Part shown: positions 15,232-23,407 of the stretch, in pieces
Layout: each line of letters opens with the position of its first letter
Position numbering within the stretch: position 1 is the first letter of the stretch
DNA from: Lachnospiraceae bacterium
GTDB lineage: Bacteria > Bacillota > Clostridia > Lachnospirales > Lachnospiraceae
Reading direction: 5' to 3'
Length of the DNA stretch: 32,681 bases
NCBI GenBank assembly: GCA_024403435.1
Contig: JAKSRV010000014.1
Location: 1 to 32,681, forward strand
Notes under the pieces: model-generated
The model's database searches: none
What the model was told of the DNA's origin: nothing
What the model saw: the letters and a program-made list of their open reading frames with translations, nothing else
Made by a program: the position numbers and the translations under genes

Positions 15232-17125
15232 TCTTAACGCACTAAATGATAAACAGCTTGAAGCTGTAACATATGAGTCGGGTAACCTGCTGGTTTTGGC
15301 AGGCCCCGGCTCGGGTAAAACCTTTACGATTATTCAACGATTGTTTTATTTGATTGAAAAATTGAAGGTAAGTCCCGAACAAATTCTGGTCATCTCGTTT
15401 ACAAAAGATTCTGCTCTTGAAATGCAGAATCGATTTCTTTCACAAGCCGACAGGATTTATCCTGTGGTTTTCGGTACATTTCATTCGGTCTTTTATCATA
15501 TTCTCAGAGATTCATCAGTAAAATCACCGAATATAATCTCTATAAAGCAAAAAAGAAAAATTATTTCTGACTTAATTTCCCGATTTATTAATACAAATCA
15601 AAAACTGTCGGTTGATGATAGTAATAATCTATGTGACAGTATCATAAATGCAATTTCGTTTTATAAAAATACTTTAGACATTAAAAAATCTTGTGCTCGA
15701 ATTGATGAGCAATTCTCTGTATATTTCCAAGACATTTTAACTGAATATGAAAAATGCAGACAGGCAGATTGCTATATTGATTTTGATGATATGGTTTTTG
15801 ACTGTTTTAATTTGCTTGCCCATAACAGAAAAGTATATGAAAAGTGGAACGGACGCTTTGGTTATATACTTATAGATGAGTTTCAGGATATTAATCCGAT
15901 TCAATACAAAGTGGTACGTATGCTTATGGATGATACTACCAAGCTGTTCGCGGTGGGAGACGACGATCAGAGTATATATAATTTTAGAGGTTCTGAGCCG
16001 GGATGTATGAAAAAGGTCATAGATGAATGTGAGTGCAATATCATTAACTTAAAATATAACTATCGAAATACAGAAGAAGTACGTATAGCGGCCGAGAATA
16101 TAATCAAAGAAAACAACTCGCGTATACCTAAAGAATCTGTAAGTACAAGACCTCGAAATGATTCAGCGCATATTACGGTGTGCGGTTATGAAAATAAGGA
16201 GTCTCATTATGATGCTTTGGCTGATTTTTTGAGAGATAAAGTAAACAATGATTTTGCTGTGCTGTTCAGAACCAATATTGAAATGCAACGTTTGGCTGTG
16301 ATTTTGAGTAAAAAAGGTATTCCGTTTATATGCAAAGAGCGTAAACAGAATATATATGAGCATTTTATCGTAAAGGATATTATGGCATACCTTCAGCTTG
16401 CAAAATTGCAATCTGAGAATAATTTTAAAACAAATAATACATCTGGGAAGATGACGGAACTTGCTGCAAGAATCATAAATAAGCCTGTAAGATATATAAA
16501 TCGTGAGTCGTTGATAGGTGACGGTAAGCCTATAGATAATGTGATTGATTATTATAATAATGATGCGGAAAAAATTTTTTCAAAAAAAATTATATTAAGT
16601 GCAAATATTTTGAAAAAAGATCTGTCTTTTATAAATGAAAGGGCTATGTACCCTGCAATAACATATATTTTAAAGAAAATAGGATATCAGAATTATATTT
16701 TGGAAACTGCGGGAAACAATAAAGAAAAGCAGGAAGAATATAAAAAGATAATCGAATGGTTAACGACGGATTCCAAAAGATACGAGAGTTTGGAGGAATA
16801 CGAAGAAGCACAGAGGAGCTATTCGGAGGAAATGAAAGACGAAATAGAGTCTTCTGGAATACAACTTCTTACCGTTCATGCATCAAAAGGGCTCGAATTC
16901 AAAAATGTAGTTATATCCGAATGTAATGAAGGCAATTTCCCTCACGGAAGGATGCTTGATAAAGATACGGTCGAAGAAGAAAGGAGATTGTTTTATGTAG
17001 CGGTCACCAGAAGTTCCGAAAACCTGTTTATCTATTACATCAAAGGAACGAAAGAGAGAATTGCAATACCGTCTCGATTTATTAATTACTTTTTGGATAA
17101 ATATACTCTAAAGGCTACCGAATAA
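15224..17125 (+). CDS. ATP-dependent DNA helicase, UvrD/PcrA-like (SF1A)
   Basis: 3'-5' DNA helicase family acting in repair or replication-fork restart. All core motifs are visible: Walker [12 protein letters not shown] (about 25-35), DEFQD (motif II), [13 protein letters not shown] (III), YNYRNTEEV (IV), [15 protein letters not shown] (V) and [16 protein letters not shown] (VI). About 633 residues, shorter than typical PcrA (about 720), mostly from reduced inserts and C-terminus. No ATG exists near the true N-terminus; the homology LNDKQLEAV begins just past the gltX stop, so the best start is TTG 15224, overlapping gltX by 8 bases. Ribosome-site support is weak (GAG), suggesting translation coupled to gltX. 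The protein is more AT-rich in codons than gltX. Confidence 0.88.
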   Translation: MLNLNALNDKQLEAVTYESGNLLVLAGPGSGKTFTIIQRLFYLIEKLKVSPEQILVISFTKDSALEMQNRFLSQADRIYPVVFGTFHSVFYHILRDSSVKSPNIISIKQKRKIISDLISRFINTNQKLSVDDSNNLCDSIINAISFYKNTLDIKKSCARIDEQFSVYFQDILTEYEKCRQADCYIDFDDMVFDCFNLLAHNRKVYEKWNGRFGYILIDEFQDINPIQYKVVRMLMDDTTKLFAVGDDDQSIYNFRGSEPGCMKKVIDECECNIINLKYNYRNTEEVRIAAENIIKENNSRIPKESVSTRPRNDSAHITVCGYENKESHYDALADFLRDKVNNDFAVLFRTNIEMQRLAVILSKKGIPFICKERKQNIYEHFIVKDIMAYLQLAKLQSENNFKTNNTSGKMTELAARIINKPVRYINRESLIGDGKPIDNVIDYYNNDAEKIFSKKIILSANILKKDLSFINERAMYPAITYILKKIGYQNYILETAGNNKEKQEEYKKIIEWLTTDSKRYESLEEYEEAQRSYSEEMKDEIESSGIQLLTVHASKGLEFKNVVISECNEGNFPHGRMLDKDTVEEERRLFYVAVTRSSENLFIYYIKGTKERIAIPSRFINYFLDKYTLKATE

Positions 17126-17127
17126 AG

Positions 17128-17151
17128 TATGTTAATGTGAAATGTAACATA
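17128..17151. promoter_or_regulatory. 7-bp inverted repeat upstream of the Bat-like operon
   Basis: TATGTTA (17128-17134) and TAACATA (17145-17151) form a perfect inverted repeat just before the -35 box. No T-run follows, so a regulator site is as likely as a weak terminator for the helicase gene. Confidence 0.3.
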
Positions 17152-17157
17152 GAACTT

Positions 17158-17186
17158 TTGAAAATATTATGATAAACTTTTATAGT
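17158..17186 (+). promoter_or_regulatory. Sigma-A-type promoter for the MoxR/VWA operon
   Basis: TTGAAA (17158-17163), 17-bp spacer and TATAGT (17181-17186), about 45 bases before the ATPase start. Good hexamers and ideal spacing make this the likely promoter of the six-gene operon. Confidence 0.7.
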
Positions 17187-17230
17187 GCCGTTTTAGGCAA
17201 TAAAGTATTTATGAGATTATGGAGGAAAAA

Positions 17231-18214
17231 ATGAATAACGAAATCACTCAGCAGGAACGCAATAAGGCGTTACTTATCGCGAACAATATCTTGAATTACT
17301 ACAAGACCAAGGTCGTAGGACAGCCCGGTCTCGGTTATTCGATATTACTTTCAATGATAACTAACGGACATATTCTTTTGGAGTCTGTTCCCGGCCTTGC
17401 AAAGACTACAGCTGCGAGAGTTGTAACCGAGTCTATCGGAGGTGAGTTCTCACGTATTCAGTGTACTCCCGACCTTCTCCCCGGAGATATTATCGGTACT
17501 CAGATTTATAATATGAACAATAATACATTCGAGAATAAATTTGGTCCCGTATTTGCCAACTTCGTTCTTCTTGATGAGATTAACAGATCAAGTGCCAAGA
17601 CTCAGTCAGCGATGCTTGAGGCCATGCAGGAGAGAACAGTAAGTATCGGTGGTACCACATTTAAGCTTCCGGATGTATTCGTAGTAATCGCTACTCAGAA
17701 CCCTATCGAGCAGGAAGGTACCTATGTACTTTCGGAAGCACAGCTCGATCGTTTCCTTCTCAAGGAAGTTATTACTTATCCCAATACTGAGGATGAGATG
17801 GAAATCCTTAACCGAGTTGAGGCAAATGTATTTGCAAGCAACGAGAAGGTTGCATCGATTGAAGATATTGTATTCCTTCAGGAACTTACCAAGAAGGTAT
17901 TTGTATCCGCTCAGGTTAAGAAATATATCGTAGATATTGTACAGGCTACCAGAAGAGCCGATGAGATTCTTCCTACAGAGCTTCGCGGCTATGTTGAGAT
18001 GGGTGCAAGTACACGTGCAGCTATCGCCTTGATGGAAGTTTCTAAGGCGGTAGCACTTCTCAGCGGAAGAAATTATGTAATTCCCGATGATGTTAAGGCA
18101 TTCCGTTACAGTATTCTCAGACACAGAATTTCACTTAACTTCTCAGCAGTTGCAGATAATGTATCAATCGAAAAGATTATTGACGGTATTATAGGAGCGG
18201 TAATTGTACCATGA
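17231..18214 (+). CDS. MoxR-family AAA+ ATPase
   Basis: Cytoplasmic AAA+ chaperone-like ATPase whose family members commonly act on VWA-domain proteins. Walker A is in LLESVPGLAKTTAARV (49-64) and Walker B is VLLDEINR (112-119); the family blocks QSAMLEAMQERTV and VIATQNPIEQEGTYVLSEAQLDRFLL follow. The lid domain contains the usual arginine-rich GYVEMGASTRA. The start is ATG 17231, with GGAGG at 17221-17225 and 5-base spacing; an ATG at 17219 overlaps that ribosome site and is unlikely. 327 residues is normal. The stop overlaps the DUF58 start as ATGA. First gene of the Bat-like operon. Confidence 0.92.
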   Translation: MNNEITQQERNKALLIANNILNYYKTKVVGQPGLGYSILLSMITNGHILLESVPGLAKTTAARVVTESIGGEFSRIQCTPDLLPGDIIGTQIYNMNNNTFENKFGPVFANFVLLDEINRSSAKTQSAMLEAMQERTVSIGGTTFKLPDVFVVIATQNPIEQEGTYVLSEAQLDRFLLKEVITYPNTEDEMEILNRVEANVFASNEKVASIEDIVFLQELTKKVFVSAQVKKYIVDIVQATRRADEILPTELRGYVEMGASTRAAIALMEVSKAVALLSGRNYVIPDDVKAFRYSILRHRISLNFSAVADNVSIEKIIDGIIGAVIVP

Positions 18215-19095
18215 ACTTGAAATATGTGTTTGAAATCCAGAGCGGATTGAAAAAATACAAATTCATACCGACAAGACTTGAAACCAGTAACATTTTGGAT
18301 GGTTCATATTCTTCAATATATAAAGGACGAAGCCTCAATTTTGATGAGCTGAGAGAGTATGTCGAGGGTGATGAACTTAAAGATGTTGATTGGAAAGCAT
18401 CTGCACGTTCAAGAAAACTTCTTGTAAGACAGTATGTTGCGGAAAAGAAGCATTCTTTCATGCTTATACTTGATACCAACAAGCGTATGCTTGCGGATGC
18501 TCCCAACGGTGGGTCTAAGGCAAATGCAGCAATCCATGCAGCGGGTACTTTTGCATATCTTGTAAACCTAAACGGTGACTATATCAGCAGTATGTATTCT
18601 GCCGACGGTAAGATTACCGGATCGCCTCTTAAATCGGGTGTATATAATATCGAAAGTATTCTATCCAATTACGATAAAGAGGTTCACAAGGCCAATAATA
18701 CCGATATTCACGGTGTACTTCGTTATGTGGCCACAACGGTTAAGAAGAAGCAGATGCTTTTGATGGTTACCGATTTTGAACAGTTTTCAACCATCGATGA
18801 GAAGACTCTGACCACACTTATGGCGAATCATGAGTTGATGGTTATTTTGGTTTCGGATGTCGATTTGAACGGTAAAAAGGTATTTAACAACGATAACGGT
18901 GAATATCTTCCTGCATATATTTCTGAAAGCCGCATCTTAAAGAAGCAGGAGCAGAAACGTAAGGAAGCTATTTACAGAAAAGCTAATCATTTGCTTGAGT
19001 GCCATGGTGTGGCACATATTGTTATTGACGGAACCAAAGATGTTGATATGAATATCATTAAGCTTCTGGAGATAAAGAAGGGTATTAAGAAATAG
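18211..19095 (+). CDS. DUF58 domain protein
   Basis: The DUF58 hallmark lies at residues 43-66 (FDELREYVEGDELKDVDWKASAR), followed by a vWA-like fold beginning SFMLILDTNKRM. Many DUF58 proteins carry N-terminal membrane helices; this 294-residue one does not and is predicted cytoplasmic, so it could bridge the ATPase to membrane partners. The DxSxS metal motif is degenerate (DTNKRM), as is common in DUF58. It starts by a 4-base ATGA overlap with the MoxR gene. Its function is not established beyond the recurrent moxR-DUF58-VWA gene order. Confidence 0.88.
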   Translation: MNLKYVFEIQSGLKKYKFIPTRLETSNILDGSYSSIYKGRSLNFDELREYVEGDELKDVDWKASARSRKLLVRQYVAEKKHSFMLILDTNKRMLADAPNGGSKANAAIHAAGTFAYLVNLNGDYISSMYSADGKITGSPLKSGVYNIESILSNYDKEVHKANNTDIHGVLRYVATTVKKKQMLLMVTDFEQFSTIDEKTLTTLMANHELMVILVSDVDLNGKKVFNNDNGEYLPAYISESRILKKQEQKRKEAIYRKANHLLECHGVAHIVIDGTKDVDMNIIKLLEIKKGIKK

Positions 19096-19130
19096 CGAAT
19101 AACATATTTTTATGTTAAGCGAGGAAAATC

Positions 19131-19628
19131 ATGAGTTATAGCGTTGATTTACAAAAGCCGATGTCTTTTGCTGTATGGCCGATAGTTCTGGTGGGAGTGT
19201 TACTTCTGGGAGCGGTTATAGCATTGATTGTGGTTAAGGTTATAGAGAACAATCGAAGAAAAGCTGCTGAAAGAAAGCGTCTTGAGGAGGAGAGAAAGAA
19301 GGAGCCTGTAGTGGTAAAACCGTCACTTCAGGAACTTAAGACTACATATCTTGAGAAACTTGCACAGCTTGAAGCACAGTTCCTCGGTGGTCAGATTGAG
19401 AGCAGAGAAGCTTATACAGAGCTCAGTAATCTGTTCAGAACCTTTGTTTATGATGCGACCGGAACACCTGCGCATAAGTATACTTTGTATGATATGAGAG
19501 GTCTTGATAAGCCGATTGTATATAATCTTGTAAATAACTATTATGCCCCTGAGTTCTCTAAGGATACTAAGGGTAATGTTCTTGAATCTATTGATTTTAC
19601 AAAGAGGGCTGTATTTGAATGGAACTAA
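19131..19628 (+). CDS. Small single-pass membrane protein of the Bat-like operon
   Basis: A 165-residue protein with one hydrophobic segment (about residues 12-35, FAVWPIVLVGVLLLGAVI...), then a basic, charged linker (NNRRKAAERKRLEEERKKE) and a C-terminal helical region, LSNLFRTFVYDATGTPAHKYTLYDM. Topology by the positive-inside rule puts most of it in the cytoplasm. Position between DUF58 and VWA genes, and the tail pattern, resemble the small DUF4381/BatD-C-type partners of such operons, but I do not recognise a family firmly. GAGG lies 7 bases before ATG 19131. Its 3' end overlaps the next gene by 10 bases. Confidence 0.7.
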   Translation: MSYSVDLQKPMSFAVWPIVLVGVLLLGAVIALIVVKVIENNRRKAAERKRLEEERKKEPVVVKPSLQELKTTYLEKLAQLEAQFLGGQIESREAYTELSNLFRTFVYDATGTPAHKYTLYDMRGLDKPIVYNLVNNYYAPEFSKDTKGNVLESIDFTKRAVFEWN

Positions 19629-20647
19629 GATATGATTTTATGATTTATATATGTATCGCTTTGGTGATACTTGTCTCTATGTTCTTTGTTCTCTTTAACA
19701 CCAAGAAAAAGGGATATAAGGACGGTAAAAAAATAGCCGGTCTTGATTATGTAAGAAAAACCGGTTATTTCAAATTTAAGATGGTTTCGTTCAGAATTCT
19801 TTCTGTTTTAAGCCTTGTATCATTGGTTGGTTGCATAGTCTTCAGCTGCTTTATGATAGCAAGACCTTATGAGAGATATACCATTGAAGAAGAAAAATAT
19901 AGCAGAGATATTATTCTTTGTATGGATATTTCTACTTCTGTAGATGAACTGAATCAGTCACTTATGGGTTCGTTAAAAGAGACTGTTAAGGATCTTAAAA
20001 ATGAAAGAATAGGTATTTTGATTTTTAACACAACACCTGTTTTGCTTTGTCCCCTTACAGATGACTATGAATATGTGCTGAGTGTATTGGACCAGGTTGA
20101 TGAAAGCCTTAGAGCCAGAAATACATATATGTATTCATTCTGGAATGATTATGACGATCTTGCGTATGATTATGATTATATTTCTGAAGGAACTATAATC
20201 GGTAATGAGGAGCGTGGTAGTTCGCTTATCGGAGACGGACTTGCTGCTGCAGCTTATTCGTTTACAAGCGATGATCCGGACAGATCAAAGGTTGTTATTT
20301 TTTCTACGGATAATTGCCTTGAAGGTATTCCGCTTGTTACCACACAGGAAGCGGCCGATATTTGTACCAAAAACAATGTCGTTGTATATGGCGTCGGAAC
20401 ATACATGATGTATGACGATGACGAAGAAGCTATGAAAAAGGCTGTTGAGTCTACGGGCGGTAAGTATTACAGAGAAGACTATTCAGGCTCAATGAAGATG
20501 ATTGTAGAAGATATCGAGCAGATGAGTGGTGCTTTGATCGGAGGTACTAAGGAAGTAAGAGATTACGATGTCCCCGAAGGCCTGTTCGGTTGGTTACTGG
20601 CAACTACTATTATATTTATTGTTTCAGCAAGAGTGTTAAAACTATGA
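19619..20647 (+). CDS. Membrane-anchored VWA protein, BatA-like
   Basis: 342 residues: two N-terminal membrane segments (about 8-27 and 58-80), a von Willebrand A domain and a final membrane helix at about 322-339. The MIDAS motif is intact, DISTS at 103-107 in LCMDISTSVDE, and NERIGILIFNTTPVLLCPLTDDY is a typical VWA core. Topology places the VWA domain outside the membrane, as in BatA. The start ATG 19619 overlaps the preceding gene and has an AGAGGG ribosome site. It ends by an ATGA overlap with the second VWA gene, so the two are likely made in equal amounts. Confidence 0.85.
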   Translation: MELRYDFMIYICIALVILVSMFFVLFNTKKKGYKDGKKIAGLDYVRKTGYFKFKMVSFRILSVLSLVSLVGCIVFSCFMIARPYERYTIEEEKYSRDIILCMDISTSVDELNQSLMGSLKETVKDLKNERIGILIFNTTPVLLCPLTDDYEYVLSVLDQVDESLRARNTYMYSFWNDYDDLAYDYDYISEGTIIGNEERGSSLIGDGLAAAAYSFTSDDPDRSKVVIFSTDNCLEGIPLVTTQEAADICTKNNVVVYGVGTYMMYDDDEEAMKKAVESTGGKYYREDYSGSMKMIVEDIEQMSGALIGGTKEVRDYDVPEGLFGWLLATTIIFIVSARVLKL

Positions 20648-21615
20648 CGATTAATCCATTTATACCGATTCCGGTTATGGCAGTTATTTGTGTACTGCTA
20701 CTGGCATGTAAAAGAAAAGGAATATGGCCATATATCAGACAGATTGTTATGGTCCTTCTTATATTTGCAATAAATCTTAGGATAATGGTACCTAACGATG
20801 AGATGAAGGTAACAACCTATGAAATGAAAGCAAATGTTATTTTTGTTATTGATGATACCATCAGTATGGTTGCAAATGATATGGGCGACGGTCAGACAAG
20901 ACTTGATGCTGTAAAATCGGATTGCTCATACATTATTGATAATATGGTTGGAGCTAGATTTGCTGTCATTGACTTCCATAATATTTCGAATATTATGTGT
21001 CCGTTCAACGATGATGTCACATTTATTAAGAGCATAATCAATTCAATCAGACCTCTTGAAGAATGGGCAGCCAGAGGTACAGATATTTCTGTATGTAAGA
21101 AGAATTTACTTACTGAACTTAAGAGCGCTGAAGATAACGGCGCTTATACGGTTGTATTCTTCATCAGTGACGGTGAAGACAATAAGTGTGAGGAAGATTA
21201 CGGCTTCAGAGAATTGGCACAGTATATAGATGATGGTGCTGTACTTGGATATGGAACTGCCAAGGGCGGAGAGATGTATGTAAACTCTTATTATGATGAT
21301 GAGGATACTGAGCCTACTCCAATTACCACATATGATTATTCTATGGGTGCATATATGAATGCTATATCTAAGATGGACGAAGAGAATTTGAAGGATATAG
21401 CAAAGGATCTTGGCGTTGAATATGTATACATGGACAATACAAGTAAGCTGGATTCCTTGATTGATCATGTCCTGGACAATATTGAGGTTGGTGAACAGCA
21501 GAAGGTTGAAGCCGGTAAGGATGATACATATTATTATTTTGTAATTGCTTTGTTGGTAATGGTGCTTGTTGAGTGCTTCTTTACCAAAAAGCAACTTAGT
21601 GAAAGAAAAGTTTAA
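20644..21615 (+). CDS. Membrane-anchored VWA protein, BatB-like
   Basis: 323 residues: two N-terminal hydrophobic segments (about 5-22 and 30-49), a VWA domain, and a C-terminal membrane helix near 298-314. The MIDAS motif is DDTISM (70-75), a DxTxS variant of DxSxS, with a downstream RGTDIS threonine site and FFISDGEDN aspartate. ATG 20644 is set by the ATGA overlap with the previous gene; the open frame upstream from 20590 has no support. Paired VWA proteins with opposed anchoring are characteristic of Bat operons, and they may form a hetero-complex that the MoxR ATPase acts on. Confidence 0.83.
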   Translation: MTINPFIPIPVMAVICVLLLACKRKGIWPYIRQIVMVLLIFAINLRIMVPNDEMKVTTYEMKANVIFVIDDTISMVANDMGDGQTRLDAVKSDCSYIIDNMVGARFAVIDFHNISNIMCPFNDDVTFIKSIINSIRPLEEWAARGTDISVCKKNLLTELKSAEDNGAYTVVFFISDGEDNKCEEDYGFRELAQYIDDGAVLGYGTAKGGEMYVNSYYDDEDTEPTPITTYDYSMGAYMNAISKMDEENLKDIAKDLGVEYVYMDNTSKLDSLIDHVLDNIEVGEQQKVEAGKDDTYYYFVIALLVMVLVECFFTKKQLSERKV

Positions 21616-21632
21616 GAGTATTCGGTGAAATT

Positions 21633-22829
21633 ATGAAGAAAAAAATTTGTATTTCGGTTTGGGTTTTGTTTTTCATATTCTTTCTGATTCTTCTTGTGAA
21701 TACAATCAGTAATGAAGTAATGATTAACAAATACAACAAGCATGTTTATGAATTTAATAAGCTTTGGTTTCTTGGTTTTACACAGCCATATATCAGTTCT
21801 TTTAATAAGGGTGATATCTTGTTCCAAAAGGGTGAATACGAGATGGCTATTGCGCAGTATGATGATGCGCTTAACAAAATGCCTACCAAAGCAGCTGAAT
21901 GTGATATTCGAGTAAATAAATCACTTGCGATGCTTAAACTCATTGATGTGACTGTTGATTCCAAGGATGATATCGATCCTATTATCGATCAGCTTCTTGA
22001 AGTTGAGGAAGTGCTTTTGGAAAAAGGATGCGCTAACGAAGATCAGGAAAGCGGTCATGATGAAGAAGCTCAGATTCTTTACAATGAAATTGAAAGTTAC
22101 ATTGAGTATTATGCCGATATAAAGGATACATTTACATTCTATGGAAATAAGTATCTTTATGACAGCAGAGGAAATCAGAGACAGTTAAGCGGTGGTGATT
22201 TTAATTTCTCATTTACCGAGGTGGCTGATGAGAACAAAACAGAATTGAGCGGAGCCGTAGAACATGTTTCTCAAAATGAATCTGACGGATTTATCAAGTT
22301 TACTACTATAACATACAAGGTTGAGGATGCCGGAACACATTATTATTATGTACATGAGATTGATGACGGCAACCCTATGATTAAGTATGCTGAAGAAGAG
22401 TATGTTGTACAGGTTGATCTGACAGTATCCTATAACGGTCGTACATTGGATGCTGTAGTAACTTTACATGCGGACGATCCTATAGCTACTGAACTTAGAT
22501 TTGCTAACTTTATCATGATAAATGAAGATCAGAGCGGCGGTGGCGGAGGAGATTCTGATGATCCTAATCAGGATCCTAACCAGGATCCCAACCAGGATCC
22601 CGGACAAGACCCCAATCAGGACCCTAATCAGGATCCAAACCAGAATCCTGACCAAGATCCTAATCAAGATCCCAACCAGGATCCTGCCAACGGTCAAGAG
22701 GAGCCTGAAGAAGTTGATCCCATTCAGCAGCAGCTTGAAGAATATATGAATCAGGCTAATCAGGACAGAGAAGATACGCTTAATCACGATCAGGCGGATT
22801 ATCATTATTATGACGGTGATTGTTGGTAA
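21633..22829 (+). CDS. Anchored TPR protein with a pilin-type isopeptide-like domain and DPNQ repeats
   Basis: 398 residues, with an order I do not know from a described protein. An uncleaved signal anchor (about 5-23) is followed by a TPR-like helix pair (54-85, NKGDILFQKGEYEMAIAQYDDALNKMP pattern). Residues about 165-296 form a beta-rich region resembling the FctA/Spy0128 pilin isopeptide domain: K173 in GNKYLY, FNFSFTEV (190-197), THYYYVHEID (235-244, E242) and RFANF (289-293, N292) match the usual Lys / Glu / Asn positions. A glycine-rich hinge leads into eleven DPNQ-type units (310-353), then a Q/N-rich tail ending YDGDCW. TPR proteins close BatABC-type operons, which fits. It starts 17 bases after the BatB-like gene. 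The isopeptide assignment is by eye. Confidence 0.7.
   Translation: MKKKICISVWVLFFIFFLILLVNTISNEVMINKYNKHVYEFNKLWFLGFTQPYISSFNKGDILFQKGEYEMAIAQYDDALNKMPTKAAECDIRVNKSLAMLKLIDVTVDSKDDIDPIIDQLLEVEEVLLEKGCANEDQESGHDEEAQILYNEIESYIEYYADIKDTFTFYGNKYLYDSRGNQRQLSGGDFNFSFTEVADENKTELSGAVEHVSQNESDGFIKFTTITYKVEDAGTHYYYVHEIDDGNPMIKYAEEEYVVQVDLTVSYNGRTLDAVVTLHADDPIATELRFANFIMINEDQSGGGGGDSDDPNQDPNQDPNQDPGQDPNQDPNQDPNQNPDQDPNQDPNQDPANGQEEPEEVDPIQQQLEEYMNQANQDREDTLNHDQADYHYYDGDCW
22560..22691 (+). repeat. Eleven 12-bp tandem units encoding DPNQ-like tetrapeptides
   Basis: Eleven consecutive 12-bp units (22560-22691) encode mostly D-P-N-Q, with variants DPGQ, NPDQ and a final DPAN. Codons vary between units (GAT/GAC, CCT/CCC/CCA, AAT/AAC, CAG/CAA) while the peptide is kept. 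Copy number could vary between strains. Confidence 0.95.
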
Positions 22830-22891
22830 GTGAATAAAAAGAAGATAATAAAAGAATCAATAAACTATAACATTAAATAAAGAATAAAAAT

Positions 22892-22936
22892 AAAACATCC
22901 TACTCGGTACTTGACCGGATAGGATGTTTTTGATTA
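22892..22936. terminator. Bidirectional intrinsic terminator between convergent genes
   Basis: AAAACATCCTA and TAGGATGTTTT form a long stem, extended inside by CGG/CCG around a TACTTGA loop. A T-run follows on the + strand and an A-rich stretch precedes it, so it can serve both the Bat-like operon and the DUF1292 gene. Confidence 0.85.
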
Positions 22937-22998
22937 TTGTGGATGTTTTTATTATTTGCAAATGTAGTTTTGACATATACTTAATTTATTAAGTGATA

Positions 22999-23313
22999 TT
23001 AATCGAGATCGTCATATTCAAGTTCATCGAGATACTCATCAAACGCATCTGCTACGATTTCATATTCTTCATCGCTGTCGATATATATGAGTTCGGGCTC
23101 TTCGTTAGGATCATTGGGATTCTCTTTGTAGCCGTAGAACCAAATCTCAGATTCATCATCTGAGGCTCCTTCGGGCTTATAAAGTAATACGATATAATCC
23201 TTGTCATCTATTGAAATTATAGTAATAACCTCGCATTCAACTGAACCGAGTTCATCGAGTTCAAGAGTTACGCTCATTTGCTCCTTGGGAGCCTCGAAAG
23301 TTTTTTTACTCAT
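22999..23313 (-). CDS. DUF1292 domain protein
   Basis: A 104-residue, very acidic protein with the DUF1292 pattern: LDELGSVECEVITIISIDDKDYIVLLYKPEG, then EIWFYGYKEN and a closing EEYEIVADAFDEYLDEL. This family of small cytoplasmic proteins is common in Firmicutes and has no established function. AAGGAG lies 6 bases before the start on the - strand. It is transcribed away from the GH13-like gene by a divergent, overlapping promoter pair, and has its own terminator downstream. Confidence 0.88.
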   Translation of the reverse strand: MSKKTFEAPKEQMSVTLELDELGSVECEVITIISIDDKDYIVLLYKPEGASDDESEIWFYGYKENPNDPNEEPELIYIDSDEEYEIVADAFDEYLDELEYDDLD

Positions 23314-23360
23314 TACATTCTCCTTTGTGTATTGTAAGTGCAGTTGTTTATATATGTAGG

Positions 23361-23389
23361 ATTATACCTTCTTGTTTATCCTTTAGCAA
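23361..23389 (-). promoter_or_regulatory. Promoter for the DUF1292 gene
   Basis: On the - strand: TTGCTA (23389-23384), 17-bp spacer, TATAAT (23366-23361). The spacer overlaps the -35 box of the divergent + promoter, so the two promoters probably interfere. Confidence 0.7.
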
Positions 23390-23400
23390 TAAGCTATAAT
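23372..23400 (+). promoter_or_regulatory. Promoter for the GH13-like gene, predicts a leaderless mRNA
   Basis: TTGTTT (23372-23377), 17-bp spacer, TATAAT (23395-23400). Standard geometry puts the transcription start near 23407, one base before the ATG at 23408. No Shine-Dalgarno precedes that ATG, which agrees with leaderless translation. Confidence 0.65.
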
Positions 23401-23407
23401 TTATGAC

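Noticed and set aside
22464-22805. Open frames on both strands through the DPNQ repeat, e.g. a 113-codon - frame of R-I-L-V repeats
   Set aside because: They are period-12 echoes of the coding repeat in other frames, with no ribosome site and unnatural composition.
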